A DNA stretch of 64,000 nt from Streptosporangium saharense. GTDB lineage: Bacteria > Actinomycetota > Actinomycetes > Streptosporangiales > Streptosporangiaceae. The stretch is from contig NZ_JACHJP010000007.1 of the NCBI RefSeq assembly GCF_014203715.1, positions 1 through 64,000 on the forward strand, written 5' to 3'. Under the pieces are notes generated by a model. The model did not search any database. It was not told where the DNA came from and saw only the letters and a list, made by a program, of their open reading frames with translations. Shown piece by piece: positions 51,187 through 58,774 of this stretch. Position 1 is the stretch's first letter. The number at the start of each line of letters is the position of its first letter. Both the position numbers and the translations under genes were made by a program.

Positions 51187-52136
51187 CGGGGCACCATCAC
51201 CATGGTCGATTCGGCGATCGTGATCGCCTCCTGAATGAAGGCGACGTTCACCGTGACGGTGCCGTCGCCCGCGTCCGTACGGGTCGCCGCGGCCAGCACC
51301 GGCTGGTCCAGCTCCGCGAACCGCCCGAAGGACCCGGAGACCGTGGCAGGCCAGGCGGCGACGTCGCCGAGCGCGACGAGGGCGAGCTGGCGGGCCGCCT
51401 CGGTCAGGGTCATGGCGGGCAGGTGGTCGTAGTCGTGGTCGAAGATCGCGCGGTTGCCGTACCTCGGCGTCACCCTGGCGCTCACCGCGGAGGGGCCCCG
51501 CTCGACCTGCGAGAGCACCACGTTCATCGGGCTGACCCTGCCGACCGTGTACGGCTCAGCCTGGCCGGAGGCGGGTACGTCCTCCAGGTCCCCGGTCAGG
51601 GGGGCGGGGGTGCCGCGCAGCACCGTGCGCAGCGCCTCGTGCTCGGCGTGCGTGACGATCTGCACTTCCATGGTGTGCGTGCCGACCGGGACGTCGCCGA
51701 TGTACAGGTCCTGGCGGACGGCGCCCTTGCGCACCCTGCCCGCCCTGACGCGCAGGGTCTCGAAGTGGTTGTCGATCCGCAGCTCACCCGGCCTGCGCCC
51801 GGTCCGCAGCGCGGCGGGGTCGGGCAGGTCGAGCGAGAAGGTGTTGACCATCATCGTGGTGTCCGGCGGGAGCCCGAGGAGATGGGCGCCCGCGATACCG
51901 GCCTGCCTGCCCGCCTCCAGGATGAGCAGCGGATCGAAGTGGGCAGGTCGCGCCAGATGGTCGCTGTAGTAGCCGTGACTGAGCGGAAGCTGTGCCGCGG
52001 CCAGGAAGCGGGACTCGCCCGCCGGGACCAGGTCGGTTACGAAGACCTCCGCGACGGAGGCCCTGTGGACCAGGCGGCGTTCCACCGTACGGCCGAAGCT
52101 GAGCTCCCGTGGGGAGATCAGGTCCCCGGTCGTCAT
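51183..52136 (-). CDS. AfsA-family gamma-butyrolactone/butenolide synthase
   Basis: A 317-residue protein with two AfsA hot-dog repeats. The first has HFDPLLILEAGRQAG (about 66-80); the second has FDHDYDHLPAMTLTEAARQ, matching the DHxPGMxLxEAARQ pattern of AfsA, ScbA and MmfL. AfsA proteins join a beta-ketoacyl-ACP to dihydroxyacetone phosphate, the first step to A-factor-like lactones or methylenomycin furans. ATG 52136 has GGAGGT just upstream; the frame extends to 52175 without reason. First gene of a five-gene operon, divergent from ACP and ketosynthase genes. No adjacent ArpA-type receptor is present. Confidence 0.92.
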   Translation of the reverse strand: MTTGDLISPRELSFGRTVERRLVHRASVAEVFVTDLVPAGESRFLAAAQLPLSHGYYSDHLARPAHFDPLLILEAGRQAGIAGAHLLGLPPDTTMMVNTFSLDLPDPAALRTGRRPGELRIDNHFETLRVRAGRVRKGAVRQDLYIGDVPVGTHTMEVQIVTHAEHEALRTVLRGTPAPLTGDLEDVPASGQAEPYTVGRVSPMNVVLSQVERGPSAVSARVTPRYGNRAIFDHDYDHLPAMTLTEAARQLALVALGDVAAWPATVSGSFGRFAELDQPVLAAATRTDAGDGTVTVNVAFIQEAITIAESTMVMVPR

Positions 52137-52320
52137 CCGTACCTCCACAAAATGCCGGAACAATTCGTGGATCACTGTGGCACGGCCCGATGAAATTCAA
52201 ATAAAAGTGACATAAAAATGCACCCGCATACCACTTTCGATCCGACGCCTTGCCCCTTATATCCGCATCCCCCTAATGTCACTTGGCAGCGGTGATCCGC
52301 ATTCACGAAAGGAATCCATA
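52137..52320. promoter_or_regulatory. Bidirectional promoter region between AfsA and ACP operons
   Basis: A 184-bp AT-rich spacer (for example GAAATTCAAATAAAAGTGAC) separates the two divergent operons. No perfect palindrome or clear -10/-35 pair stands out by eye. Co-location of both promoters implies joint control, perhaps by the nearby SARP. Confidence 0.6.
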
Positions 52321-52581
52321 ATGACTCTGGACGTTCTGCAGGAAAAGATCCGCGGCATCATCTCCCAGGAGCTCGAACTGGAGGACGGCGAGCTCACCGC
52401 CGAGGGCCACTTCATCGACGAATACGACGCCGACTCGCTCTCGCTCATCACGATCCTCGCGAGGATCGAGAAAGAGCTCGGGATCGTGGTGCCGCAGGAC
52501 GAGCTGCCGAACATGCCCAACCTCCAGGGCGTCTTCGACGTCGTGGGGACCATCAACAGCCGGGAGTCCCAGGGTGTCTGA
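52321..52581 (+). CDS. Acyl carrier protein
   Basis: An 86-residue ACP. The phosphopantetheine serine is in YDADSLSLITILARIEKELG, with the DSL motif on helix II. The acidic composition and length are typical of free-standing ACPs. ATG 52321 has AAAGGA upstream. The ketosynthase start lies 8 bp inside the ACP end, so the two are coupled. It is the likely carrier for the chain built by the KS pair and for the AfsA acyl donor. No phosphopantetheinyl transferase is in the window. Confidence 0.93.
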   Translation: MTLDVLQEKIRGIISQELELEDGELTAEGHFIDEYDADSLSLITILARIEKELGIVVPQDELPNMPNLQGVFDVVGTINSRESQGV

Positions 52582-53791
52582 ACACCGCCGGGTGGTCATC
52601 ACCGGCCTCGGGGCGGTGAGCAGCATAGGCATCGGGGTCGAGAACTTCATCGAGGGCATCCGCGAGGGGCGCAGTGGCGCCTCGAAGATCGCGAGCTTCG
52701 ACGCCGGCAACTTCCCGTACACCACGGCCGGTGAGGTCCACGACTTCCAGCCCGAGACGATCCTGGAGAGGATCGACGTCGAGCGCTGGGGGCGCAGCAG
52801 CCTGTTCTCGGCGGCCGCCGCGCGGCTTGCCGTACAGGACGCGAAGCTTGACCCGGAGCTGCTGTCCGCCTCGCGGGCCGGGTCCATCATGGGGACCACG
52901 GCGGGCGAGGCGCAGGTGCTCCAGGCCGCGGTCGAGCAGTGGGTGACGGACGGGCTGAACGAGGTGGACGGGCGGCTGGCCGCCATGACGCCGGTCAGCC
53001 AGATCGCCAACTCCGTCAACCACGAGCTGCGGCTGACCGGTGACGCCCAGACCATCCCCACGGCGTGCTCGGCGAGCAACATGGCGCTCGGCTACGCCTA
53101 CGACCTGGTGCGCACCGGCGAGGCCGACTTCATGCTGGCCGGCGGGGCGGACGCGGTCAACCGGGCCTGCCACGCCGGGTTCTACCGGCTCGGCGCGCTG
53201 GCCGAGGACCTGTCGCGGCCGTTCGACCTCAACCGCTCCGGCATCCTCACCGGGGAGGGCGGCGCGGTCCTGCTGCTCGAACCGCTGGACCACGCCGTGG
53301 CCAGGGGTGCCACGATCTACGCCGAGGTGCTGGGCTACGGCGTGAACTGCGACGCCCGGCACATGGTCAACCCGGACGCGCCGAGCATCGCCGAGTGCAT
53401 CCGCATCGCCCACCGCTACGCGGGCGTCAAGCCGGAGCAGATCGACTACATCTGCGCGCACGGCACCGGAACGCCGACCAACGACTACACCGAGGTCAGC
53501 GCGGTCCGCGAGGTGTTCGGCGAGCGGATCCCGCCGATCAGCTCCATCAAGTCGATGATCGGGCACACGATGGGCGCGGCCAGCGCCTTCGGCGCGATCG
53601 TCTGCGGCAAGGCTCTGCAGGACGGGTTCCTGCCGCCGACCGCGAACCTGGACAAGCTCGACCCGGCGCTCGGCGAAGGGCTCGACGTGGTCCCGGGCAA
53701 GGCCCGTACGGCCACGCCGAACATCGTGCAGAACCAGGGTCTCGCGTTCGGCGGGAACAACGTCGTTACGATCTTCGGGAGGGTGGCGTGA
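52574..53791 (+). CDS. Beta-ketoacyl synthase (FabF-like, KS-alpha)
   Basis: A 405-residue condensing enzyme with the full triad: Cys in TIPTACSASNMALGYAYD, His in YICAHGTGTPTND and His in KSMIGHTMGAASAFG with the preceding Lys. It should extend ACP-bound chains by malonyl units. GTG 52574 overlaps the ACP end; its stop overlaps the next KS-like gene (GTGA). Paired with that partner it forms a KS-alpha/KS-beta-like couple. Compared with housekeeping FabF, it is in a lactone-type locus with no acyltransferase gene. Confidence 0.94.
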   Translation: MSEHRRVVITGLGAVSSIGIGVENFIEGIREGRSGASKIASFDAGNFPYTTAGEVHDFQPETILERIDVERWGRSSLFSAAAARLAVQDAKLDPELLSASRAGSIMGTTAGEAQVLQAAVEQWVTDGLNEVDGRLAAMTPVSQIANSVNHELRLTGDAQTIPTACSASNMALGYAYDLVRTGEADFMLAGGADAVNRACHAGFYRLGALAEDLSRPFDLNRSGILTGEGGAVLLLEPLDHAVARGATIYAEVLGYGVNCDARHMVNPDAPSIAECIRIAHRYAGVKPEQIDYICAHGTGTPTNDYTEVSAVREVFGERIPPISSIKSMIGHTMGAASAFGAIVCGKALQDGFLPPTANLDKLDPALGEGLDVVPGKARTATPNIVQNQGLAFGGNNVVTIFGRVA

Positions 53792-54912
53792 CGACGACCG
53801 TCGCCGTCAGACCTTTGACGATCACGGCCTGCGGGGTCGTCTCACCCGCGGGCCTCGGCCTGGACGTGCTCGGCGGCGCGCTGCGCTCCGGCGTCGAGGA
53901 GCACGCCGCGCCGGTGAGCGGATTCGAGGACGTGGTCGACGGCTATCCGCCGCGCCCCGCGTGGGCGGTGCCCGACCTCAGGGTGGCCGAGCACCTGGGC
54001 CGCAAGGGGCTGCGGCACATCGACCGCTTCACCCTGCTCGGCCTCATCGCGTGCAAGCTCGCCCTCGACGAGTACGGCAGGCCCCTCACCGACGCCGAGC
54101 GCGCCGAGACCGGGGTGGTCATGGCCACCAACACCGGCAGCCTCGTCAGCATGCTGGAGGTGGGCCGCGACACCCTGCTCCAGGAGAAGCCCTACCTCGT
54201 CAACCCCGCCAGGTTCCCCAACGTCGTCACCAACGCCTGCACCGGCCAGATCGCGATCCGCAACTCCCTCACCGGGGTGAACGTGGTCATGTCGGGCGGG
54301 CAGGCGGCGGGGCTGGCCGCGGTGCGCTTCGCGCGCACCACGATCGGCGACGGGCGCTCACGCAGGCTCCTGGTCGGCGGCATCGAGGAGCTGTCGGAGG
54401 TGGCGGCCTGGGGCTGGCACAAGTCCGGCGCGCTGCGTGACGACGCCGCCGTCGGCGAGGGGGCCGCGGCCTTCCTGGTCGAGGACGGCGAGACCGTCGC
54501 CGCCGAGGGCCGTACGGGTCTGGCCGAGCTGCTCGGCTGCGAGGTCGGCTACTACGGGGCCAGGGACGCCGAGGGCCGCCTCGACGGGCTGCGCTCCGGC
54601 ATCGAGCGGGCGCTCGACCGCAGCGGGCTCTCCCCCGGCGAGGTGGACGTCGTCGCGGTCGGCGCGACCGGCCAGCTCGGCGTCGAGGAGATCGAGGAGC
54701 GGGCGCTGCAGGAGGTGCTCGGCCGTCCTGTGCCCACGGTCAGGGTGGCCGAGACGCTCGGCGAGCTGTACAGCGCGAGCGTCCCCCTGCAGATCGCCGC
54801 GGTCCTGGCGCTGTGGCGCGCCGAGCCCGCCGACCACGCCCGCGTCGCGCTGGTGACCTCCATCGGGGGCGACGGCAACGCGGGCTGCCTGGTGGTGCGC
54901 GAATGCCGATGA
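53788..54912 (+). CDS. Ketosynthase-like partner lacking both catalytic His (KS-beta-like)
   Basis: A 374-residue thiolase-fold protein. The Cys is kept (VTNACTGQIAIRNS), but the HGTGT His is replaced in VAVGATGQLGVEE (His to Gly), and the Lys/His site reads RVAETLGELYSASV (Lys to Ala, His to Glu). It therefore cannot run normal decarboxylative condensation. Classical chain length factors replace the Cys with Gln; this one keeps Cys, so it is an unusual partner, perhaps setting chain length or priming. It overlaps KS by GTGA and the HadA gene by ATGA. Confidence 0.87.
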   Translation: MTTTVAVRPLTITACGVVSPAGLGLDVLGGALRSGVEEHAAPVSGFEDVVDGYPPRPAWAVPDLRVAEHLGRKGLRHIDRFTLLGLIACKLALDEYGRPLTDAERAETGVVMATNTGSLVSMLEVGRDTLLQEKPYLVNPARFPNVVTNACTGQIAIRNSLTGVNVVMSGGQAAGLAAVRFARTTIGDGRSRRLLVGGIEELSEVAAWGWHKSGALRDDAAVGEGAAAFLVEDGETVAAEGRTGLAELLGCEVGYYGARDAEGRLDGLRSGIERALDRSGLSPGEVDVVAVGATGQLGVEEIEERALQEVLGRPVPTVRVAETLGELYSASVPLQIAAVLALWRAEPADHARVALVTSIGGDGNAGCLVVRECR

Positions 54913-55367
54913 ACGAGGGGTGCGTCGGCAAGGTCTACCCGCCGACCGCGCCCTACGAGGTCGGCAGGGAGAAGATCAAGGAGTTCGCCGCCGCCGTCCG
55001 GGAGGGCAACGCCGCCTGCTGGGACACCGAGGCGGCGCGGGCCCTCGGCTATCCGGACATCATCGCCCCGCCCAGCTTCCCCATGGTGCTGACCCTGGAG
55101 GCCGAGCACGACGCCGTGCACGACCCCGAGCTGGGCGCGGCCAACCAGAACCGCTTCGTCCACCGCGAGCAGCGCTTCGCCTACAACAGGCCCATCCACG
55201 CCGGGGACGTGCTGACCGTGACGGTACGGCTCGCGGGCGTGGACTCGGTCGGCGGCAACGACGTCGTCACCTACGAGAGCACGCTCAAGGCGGCCGACGG
55301 CGAGCACGTGTGCACCGGCAGGTCGACGTTCGTCATCTTCAACCAGGAGGGCGGTGACGTCCCGTGA
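54909..55367 (+). CDS. HadA-like dehydratase subunit (first copy)
   Basis: A 152-residue hot-dog protein of the HadA type (FAS1-like dehydratase N-terminal domain): YEVGREKIKEFAAAVREGN, YPDIIAPPSFPMVLTLEAEH, LVHREQRF-type HREQRFAYNRPIHAGD. HadA lacks the catalytic His and forms a heterodimer with HadB. ATG 54909 overlaps the upstream stop (ATGA); ATG 54903 is equally in frame. It is coupled to HadB by GTGA. The dimer should dehydrate beta-hydroxyacyl-ACP to the trans-enoyl chain. Confidence 0.9.
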   Translation: MNEGCVGKVYPPTAPYEVGREKIKEFAAAVREGNAACWDTEAARALGYPDIIAPPSFPMVLTLEAEHDAVHDPELGAANQNRFVHREQRFAYNRPIHAGDVLTVTVRLAGVDSVGGNDVVTYESTLKAADGEHVCTGRSTFVIFNQEGGDVP

Positions 55368-55813
55368 CGGTCGAGACGGCCGCGCGGCCCCGCTACGAGG
55401 ACATCGAGCCGGGTTTCCGGCTGCCGGGCCGTACGTTCCGGGTGGAGCGCAAGGATCTCGTCAGGTACGGCGGCGCCGCCTGCGACTACAACGTCATCCA
55501 CTGGGACGACAGGACGGCGGTGGCGATGGGGCTGCCGAGTCCCATCGCGCACGGCATGTTCACCATGGGCCTGGCGCTGGGCGTGCTGACGGACTGGGCG
55601 GGTGACGCCGGGGCGGTCGTCGACTTCGGCGGCCGCTTCCCCAGGCTCGTCCCGGTGCCCAACGACGGGGTCGGGGTCGAGCTGACGGTCGAGGCCACGG
55701 TCATGGAGAAGCTGGAGCCGCCCAGGCTCAGGCTCAGCGTGGCCGTACGGCTCGGCGGAAGCGACGGCGGCAAGGTGCTCACCATGCCGAAGACCATCGT
55801 GGCGCTGCGGTAG
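55364..55813 (+). CDS. HadB-like catalytic dehydratase subunit (first copy)
   Basis: A 149-residue MaoC-like hot-dog enzyme. The catalytic Asp and His are in GAACDYNVIHWDDRTA, and SPIAHGMFTMGLALGVLTDW is the hydratase helix. It should form the active dehydratase with the adjacent HadA. Last gene of the ACP-KS-KS-HadA-HadB operon; a hairpin follows. No enoyl reductase is present in the operon, so double bonds may persist in the chain (inference). Confidence 0.9.
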   Translation: MTVETAARPRYEDIEPGFRLPGRTFRVERKDLVRYGGAACDYNVIHWDDRTAVAMGLPSPIAHGMFTMGLALGVLTDWAGDAGAVVDFGGRFPRLVPVPNDGVGVELTVEATVMEKLEPPRLRLSVAVRLGGSDGGKVLTMPKTIVALR

Positions 55814-55815
55814 TG

Positions 55816-55850
55816 CCCGCCTCCTGTCCCGTGAAGGGAGAGGAGGCGGG
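55816..55850. terminator. Hairpin between convergent HadB and SARP genes
   Basis: Perfect 10-bp arms CCCGCCTCCT and AGGAGGCGGG around a 15-base loop, located between the two stops 40 bp apart. No T run, but position supports a bidirectional terminator. Confidence 0.65.
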
Positions 55851-55853
55851 GGC

Positions 55854-56612
55854 TCACCCGGCGGCGGCCAGGATCTCGTGGTGGAGCCGCTGGAGCTCCG
55901 CGGACGGTTCCAGGCCGAGCTCCTCGTGCAGGACCCTGCGCAGGTCGCGGAAGGCGAGCAGTGCCTCGCCCCTGCGGCCCGACAGGTGCAGCGCCTCGAT
56001 GAGGCGGGCGTGGAACCACTCGTTGAGCAGGTTGCTCGCCACCAGGCCGCGCAGATCAGGGATCAGCTCGCGGTGCAGGCCCAGACGCATGTCCGCCTCG
56101 ACGGACAGCTCCATGGCCCGCATCCGCTTCTCCTCAAGGTGGGCGACGTGACGGGTCAGGACGGGACCGAGCGGGACGTTGGTCAGTGGCGCCCCCCGCC
56201 ACATGCCCAGCGCCTCGCGCAGCAGGTGTGCCGCCTCCGCCGTACGGCCCGCGACCAGGGCGGTCCTGCCGTCGGCGACCAGCCGCTGGAAGTGACGGAC
56301 GTCCACCTGGTCCTCCGTCACCCGGAGCTGGTAACCGGTCGGCTCGGTGGTCAGCAGGTCGGCGAGCCCCGGTTCGCCGCTCTCCTTGGCCATCATCTGG
56401 CGCAGGTGGTAGACGTGCGTGCGGATCGTCGCGACCACGGTCCTCGGCGGCGCCCCGTCCCACAGCTCCTCGGCCAGGGTGTCGATGTCGACGACCTGTC
56501 CGGGTCTGAGCAGCAGCAACGCGAGCAGCCTGCGGACCTTGGGCCCGCGCGGGACCCAGACCCCCTGTCGGGTCCGCAGTTCGAAGGAGCCGAGGATGGA
56601 AAAGTTGATCAT
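55854..56612 (-). CDS. SARP-family transcriptional activator
   Basis: A 252-residue regulator: an OmpR-type winged helix (about 1-95; FSILGSFELRTRQGVWVPRGP, LAEELWDGAPPRTVVATIRTHVYHLRQ in parts) and a bacterial transcriptional activator domain to the end (FRDLRRVLHEELGLEPSAEL). This is the small SARP form, without ATPase or TPR modules, that activates antibiotic clusters in actinomycetes. ATG 56612 has GGGGAGAG upstream. It is divergent from the second HadA/HadB pair and convergent with the ACP-KS operon, so it is the probable cluster activator. Confidence 0.94.
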   Translation of the reverse strand: MINFSILGSFELRTRQGVWVPRGPKVRRLLALLLLRPGQVVDIDTLAEELWDGAPPRTVVATIRTHVYHLRQMMAKESGEPGLADLLTTEPTGYQLRVTEDQVDVRHFQRLVADGRTALVAGRTAEAAHLLREALGMWRGAPLTNVPLGPVLTRHVAHLEEKRMRAMELSVEADMRLGLHRELIPDLRGLVASNLLNEWFHARLIEALHLSGRRGEALLAFRDLRRVLHEELGLEPSAELQRLHHEILAAAG

Positions 56613-56688
56613 GTTCTCTCCCCCCCAGGAAAATGACCTGACGCAGGAGAGTCTGCATATGTCACAGCAAATAGTGATACTGCGCTAA

Positions 56689-56716
56689 AGACACATCAGG
56701 TGTCTCCAAAGAGACA
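56689..56716. promoter_or_regulatory. Overlapping inverted repeats, candidate regulator site
   Basis: AGACAC and GTGTCT pair around ATCAG (56689-56705); TGTCTC and GAGACA pair around CAAA (56701-56716). The two dyads share the central TGTCT. They lie between the divergent SARP and HadA genes, about 77 bp upstream of the SARP start and 95 bp upstream of HadA. SARPs usually bind direct repeats, so another dimeric regulator may be the binder. Confidence 0.55.
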
Positions 56717-56810
56717 TAGCGCCCCCTGAGCAGCAGGTGGGACGTGTCCAGCCCCTCCGGCGTGATTTACGTCTCCCTCCCGAAACCACCCTCAAGTCGA
56801 GGAGGTCGAG

Positions 56811-57227
56811 GTGCCGCTGAATCCGGCCTTCGCCGGCCGGGTCTACCCGGCCACCGCTCCCTACCTGGTCGGCCGCGAGAAGATCCGCGAGTTCGCCGCC
56901 GCGATCGGCGACACGAGCTGCGACACAGACGACGACCCGGCCGCTCCCCCGACCTTCGCCATCGCGCTCACCCTGCGCGCGGAGGTCGAGGTCGTCAGCG
57001 ACCCCGAGCTGGGGCTCGACCTGACGCGTCTGCTCCACCGCGAGCAGCGCTTCGAGCACCGGCGCCCCATCACGGACGGCGACGAGCTGACCGTGACGGT
57101 CACCATCAGCGAGGTCGGCCGCGTCGGCGGAACCGACATGGTCACCCTCACCAGCGAGTTGCACACCGTGGCGGGCGAGCACGTCTGCACCACCACCTCG
57201 ACACTGATTGCGCAGGGCGATGACTGA
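56811..57227 (+). CDS. HadA-like dehydratase subunit (second copy)
   Basis: A 138-residue hot-dog protein closely similar in layout to the HadA at 54909 (YLVGREKIREFAAAIGD, HREQRFEHRRPITDGDEL, EHVCTTTST) but shorter and lacking the Trp/Cys loop. GTG 56811 follows AGGAGG at ideal spacing. Its stop lies 8 bp inside the HadB start. It pairs with that HadB. Confidence 0.88.
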   Translation: MPLNPAFAGRVYPATAPYLVGREKIREFAAAIGDTSCDTDDDPAAPPTFAIALTLRAEVEVVSDPELGLDLTRLLHREQRFEHRRPITDGDELTVTVTISEVGRVGGTDMVTLTSELHTVAGEHVCTTTSTLIAQGDD

Positions 57228-57648
57228 ACCGCGGCCCCAATATGACGCCGTCACGCCGGGGACCGCGCTTCCCCGGCTGACGCACGTGATCCGCAGGGGC
57301 GACCTGGTGCGCTACGCGGGCGCCTCCGGCGACCTCAACCCCATCCACTGGAGCGAGCGCGCCGCGACCGGGGCGGGCCTGCCCACGATCATCGCGCACG
57401 GCATGCTCACCATGGGCGTGGCCATGCGGCTGGTCAGCGACTGGGCGGGGCGCCGGGCCGTACTGGAGTGCGGAGGCCGTTTCGCCAGGCCCGTCGTCGT
57501 CCCCGACGACGAGGAGGGCGTCGAGCTCGTCGTGGACGGCGTGGTCGCCGAGAAACTGGACGGCTCCCGGGTGCGGATCGACCTGACCGTCCGCTGCGGC
57601 GGCGAGAAGGTCCTGGCCCGTCCCCGCGCCGTCGTCACGCTCAACTGA
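57220..57648 (+). CDS. HadB-like catalytic dehydratase subunit (second copy)
   Basis: A 142-residue MaoC-like enzyme with Asp and His in GASGDLNPIHWSERAA and the helix TIIAHGMLTMGVAMRLVSDW. Catalytic residues are intact. With the preceding HadA it makes a second complete dehydratase, so this locus has two. Perhaps the pairs differ in chain length or act at different steps. The lactonase-family gene follows after 26 bp. Confidence 0.9.
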   Translation: MTEPRPQYDAVTPGTALPRLTHVIRRGDLVRYAGASGDLNPIHWSERAATGAGLPTIIAHGMLTMGVAMRLVSDWAGRRAVLECGGRFARPVVVPDDEEGVELVVDGVVAEKLDGSRVRIDLTVRCGGEKVLARPRAVVTLN

Positions 57649-57674
57649 CCCAGACAACAGAGAGGAACTCCGCG

Positions 57675-58700
57675 ATGCCGACCTTCGTGGGCGCCTACTC
57701 CTGGACCGAGGTTCCCGCGACGGGGATCACGGTCATCGAGGCGGGCGCGGTCACCGGCACCTTCACCGACATCGTCAACCCGTTCCACCTGGCCCTGTCC
57801 CCGTCGGGACGGACCCTGTACGCCGCGAGCAACGCCCCGGAGGGCCGGGTGTTCGCGCTGACGGTCGGGGACGACGGGTCGCTGACCCCGCTGAACGACC
57901 AGTCGGCCGAGGGCGCGGGGACGATCCACCTCCTCGTCCACGCCGGGCACGTCTACGCGACCAACCACGACTCCGGGGAGGTCGTGGTCTTCCCGGTCAA
58001 CGACGACGAGAGCCTCGGCCCGGTGCGGCAGTCCGTCAAGCACCTGGGCTCCGGCCCCAACGAGCTGAGCCAGCTCGGCCCGCACCCGCACGTGACGGTC
58101 CCCGACCCGACCGGCACGCGCGTGCTCGTGCCGGACAAGGGCAACGACCAGTTGTACGTCTACCGCCTCGAAGAGGGGCTGCTGGTCCCGCACAGCCAGG
58201 TGCACCTCGGCGCGGGCAACGGCCCCCGGCACCTGGTCTTCCACCCGGACGGCACCCACCTCTACGTGGTCAACGAGCTGGTCTCCACGGTCACGGTCTG
58301 CGGCTACGACCCCTCGACGGGCGCCCTGTGGACGGTCGGCTCGGCCCCCACGCTCCCCGAGGGCGAGGACGGCTGGAACGCCCCCTCCGCGATCGTCCTT
58401 TCTGCGGACGCCCGGTTCCTCTACGTCGCCAACCGAGGCCACGAGAGCCTCACCGTGCTGCGGGTGGACAAGGACGGCGAACACCTCGAACCGGTGCAGA
58501 ACCTCAGGTTCTCCGAGGAGGCGTTCAGCACGATGCCGTGGGACCTGGTGCTCGACCCGTCGGGCACGGTGCTGCACCTGGCCAACCAGGCGGCGGGGGC
58601 GGTCATCGCCCTGACCGTCGATCCCGGGACCGGCCTGCTCTCCGCCGAGGGCGCCCCGACCGTCGAGGTCCCCGGCGCCGCCTGCCTGCTCCCTCTCTAA
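57675..58700 (+). CDS. Lactonase-family beta-propeller protein
   Basis: A 341-residue seven-bladed propeller of the lactonase (6-phosphogluconolactonase/YncE-like) family: FHLALSPSGRTLYAAS, LGPHPHVTVPDPTGTRVLVPDKG, GPRHLVFHPDGTHLYVVNEL, AIVLSADARFLYVANRG. There is no signal peptide, so it is cytosolic. ATG 57675 has AGAGGAACTCCGCG upstream. It follows the second HadB pair, in the same transcript. In a locus with AfsA, an enzyme opening or closing a lactone is plausible, but many family members have no shown activity. Confidence 0.88.
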   Translation: MPTFVGAYSWTEVPATGITVIEAGAVTGTFTDIVNPFHLALSPSGRTLYAASNAPEGRVFALTVGDDGSLTPLNDQSAEGAGTIHLLVHAGHVYATNHDSGEVVVFPVNDDESLGPVRQSVKHLGSGPNELSQLGPHPHVTVPDPTGTRVLVPDKGNDQLYVYRLEEGLLVPHSQVHLGAGNGPRHLVFHPDGTHLYVVNELVSTVTVCGYDPSTGALWTVGSAPTLPEGEDGWNAPSAIVLSADARFLYVANRGHESLTVLRVDKDGEHLEPVQNLRFSEEAFSTMPWDLVLDPSGTVLHLANQAAGAVIALTVDPGTGLLSAEGAPTVEVPGAACLLPL

Positions 58701-58720
58701 AGCGAAGCCGTACAACAACA

Positions 58721-58760
58721 CAGGCACCGGACCGATCGCGGTCCGGTGCCTGTTTGTTTT
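58721..58760 (+). terminator. Terminator after the lactonase-family gene
   Basis: Perfect 12-bp arms CAGGCACCGGAC and GTCCGGTGCCTG around an 8-base loop, then TTTGTTTT. A textbook intrinsic terminator; it also separates the operon from the convergent MerR gene. Confidence 0.92.
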
Positions 58761-58774
58761 CGTACGGCGAGCGC

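Noticed and set aside
52321-54912. Aromatic type II PKS minimal set
   Set aside because: KS-beta lacks the usual chain-length-factor Gln, HadA/HadB dehydratases are present, and no aromatase/cyclase typical of aromatic pathways is seen; a reduced acyl chain is more likely.
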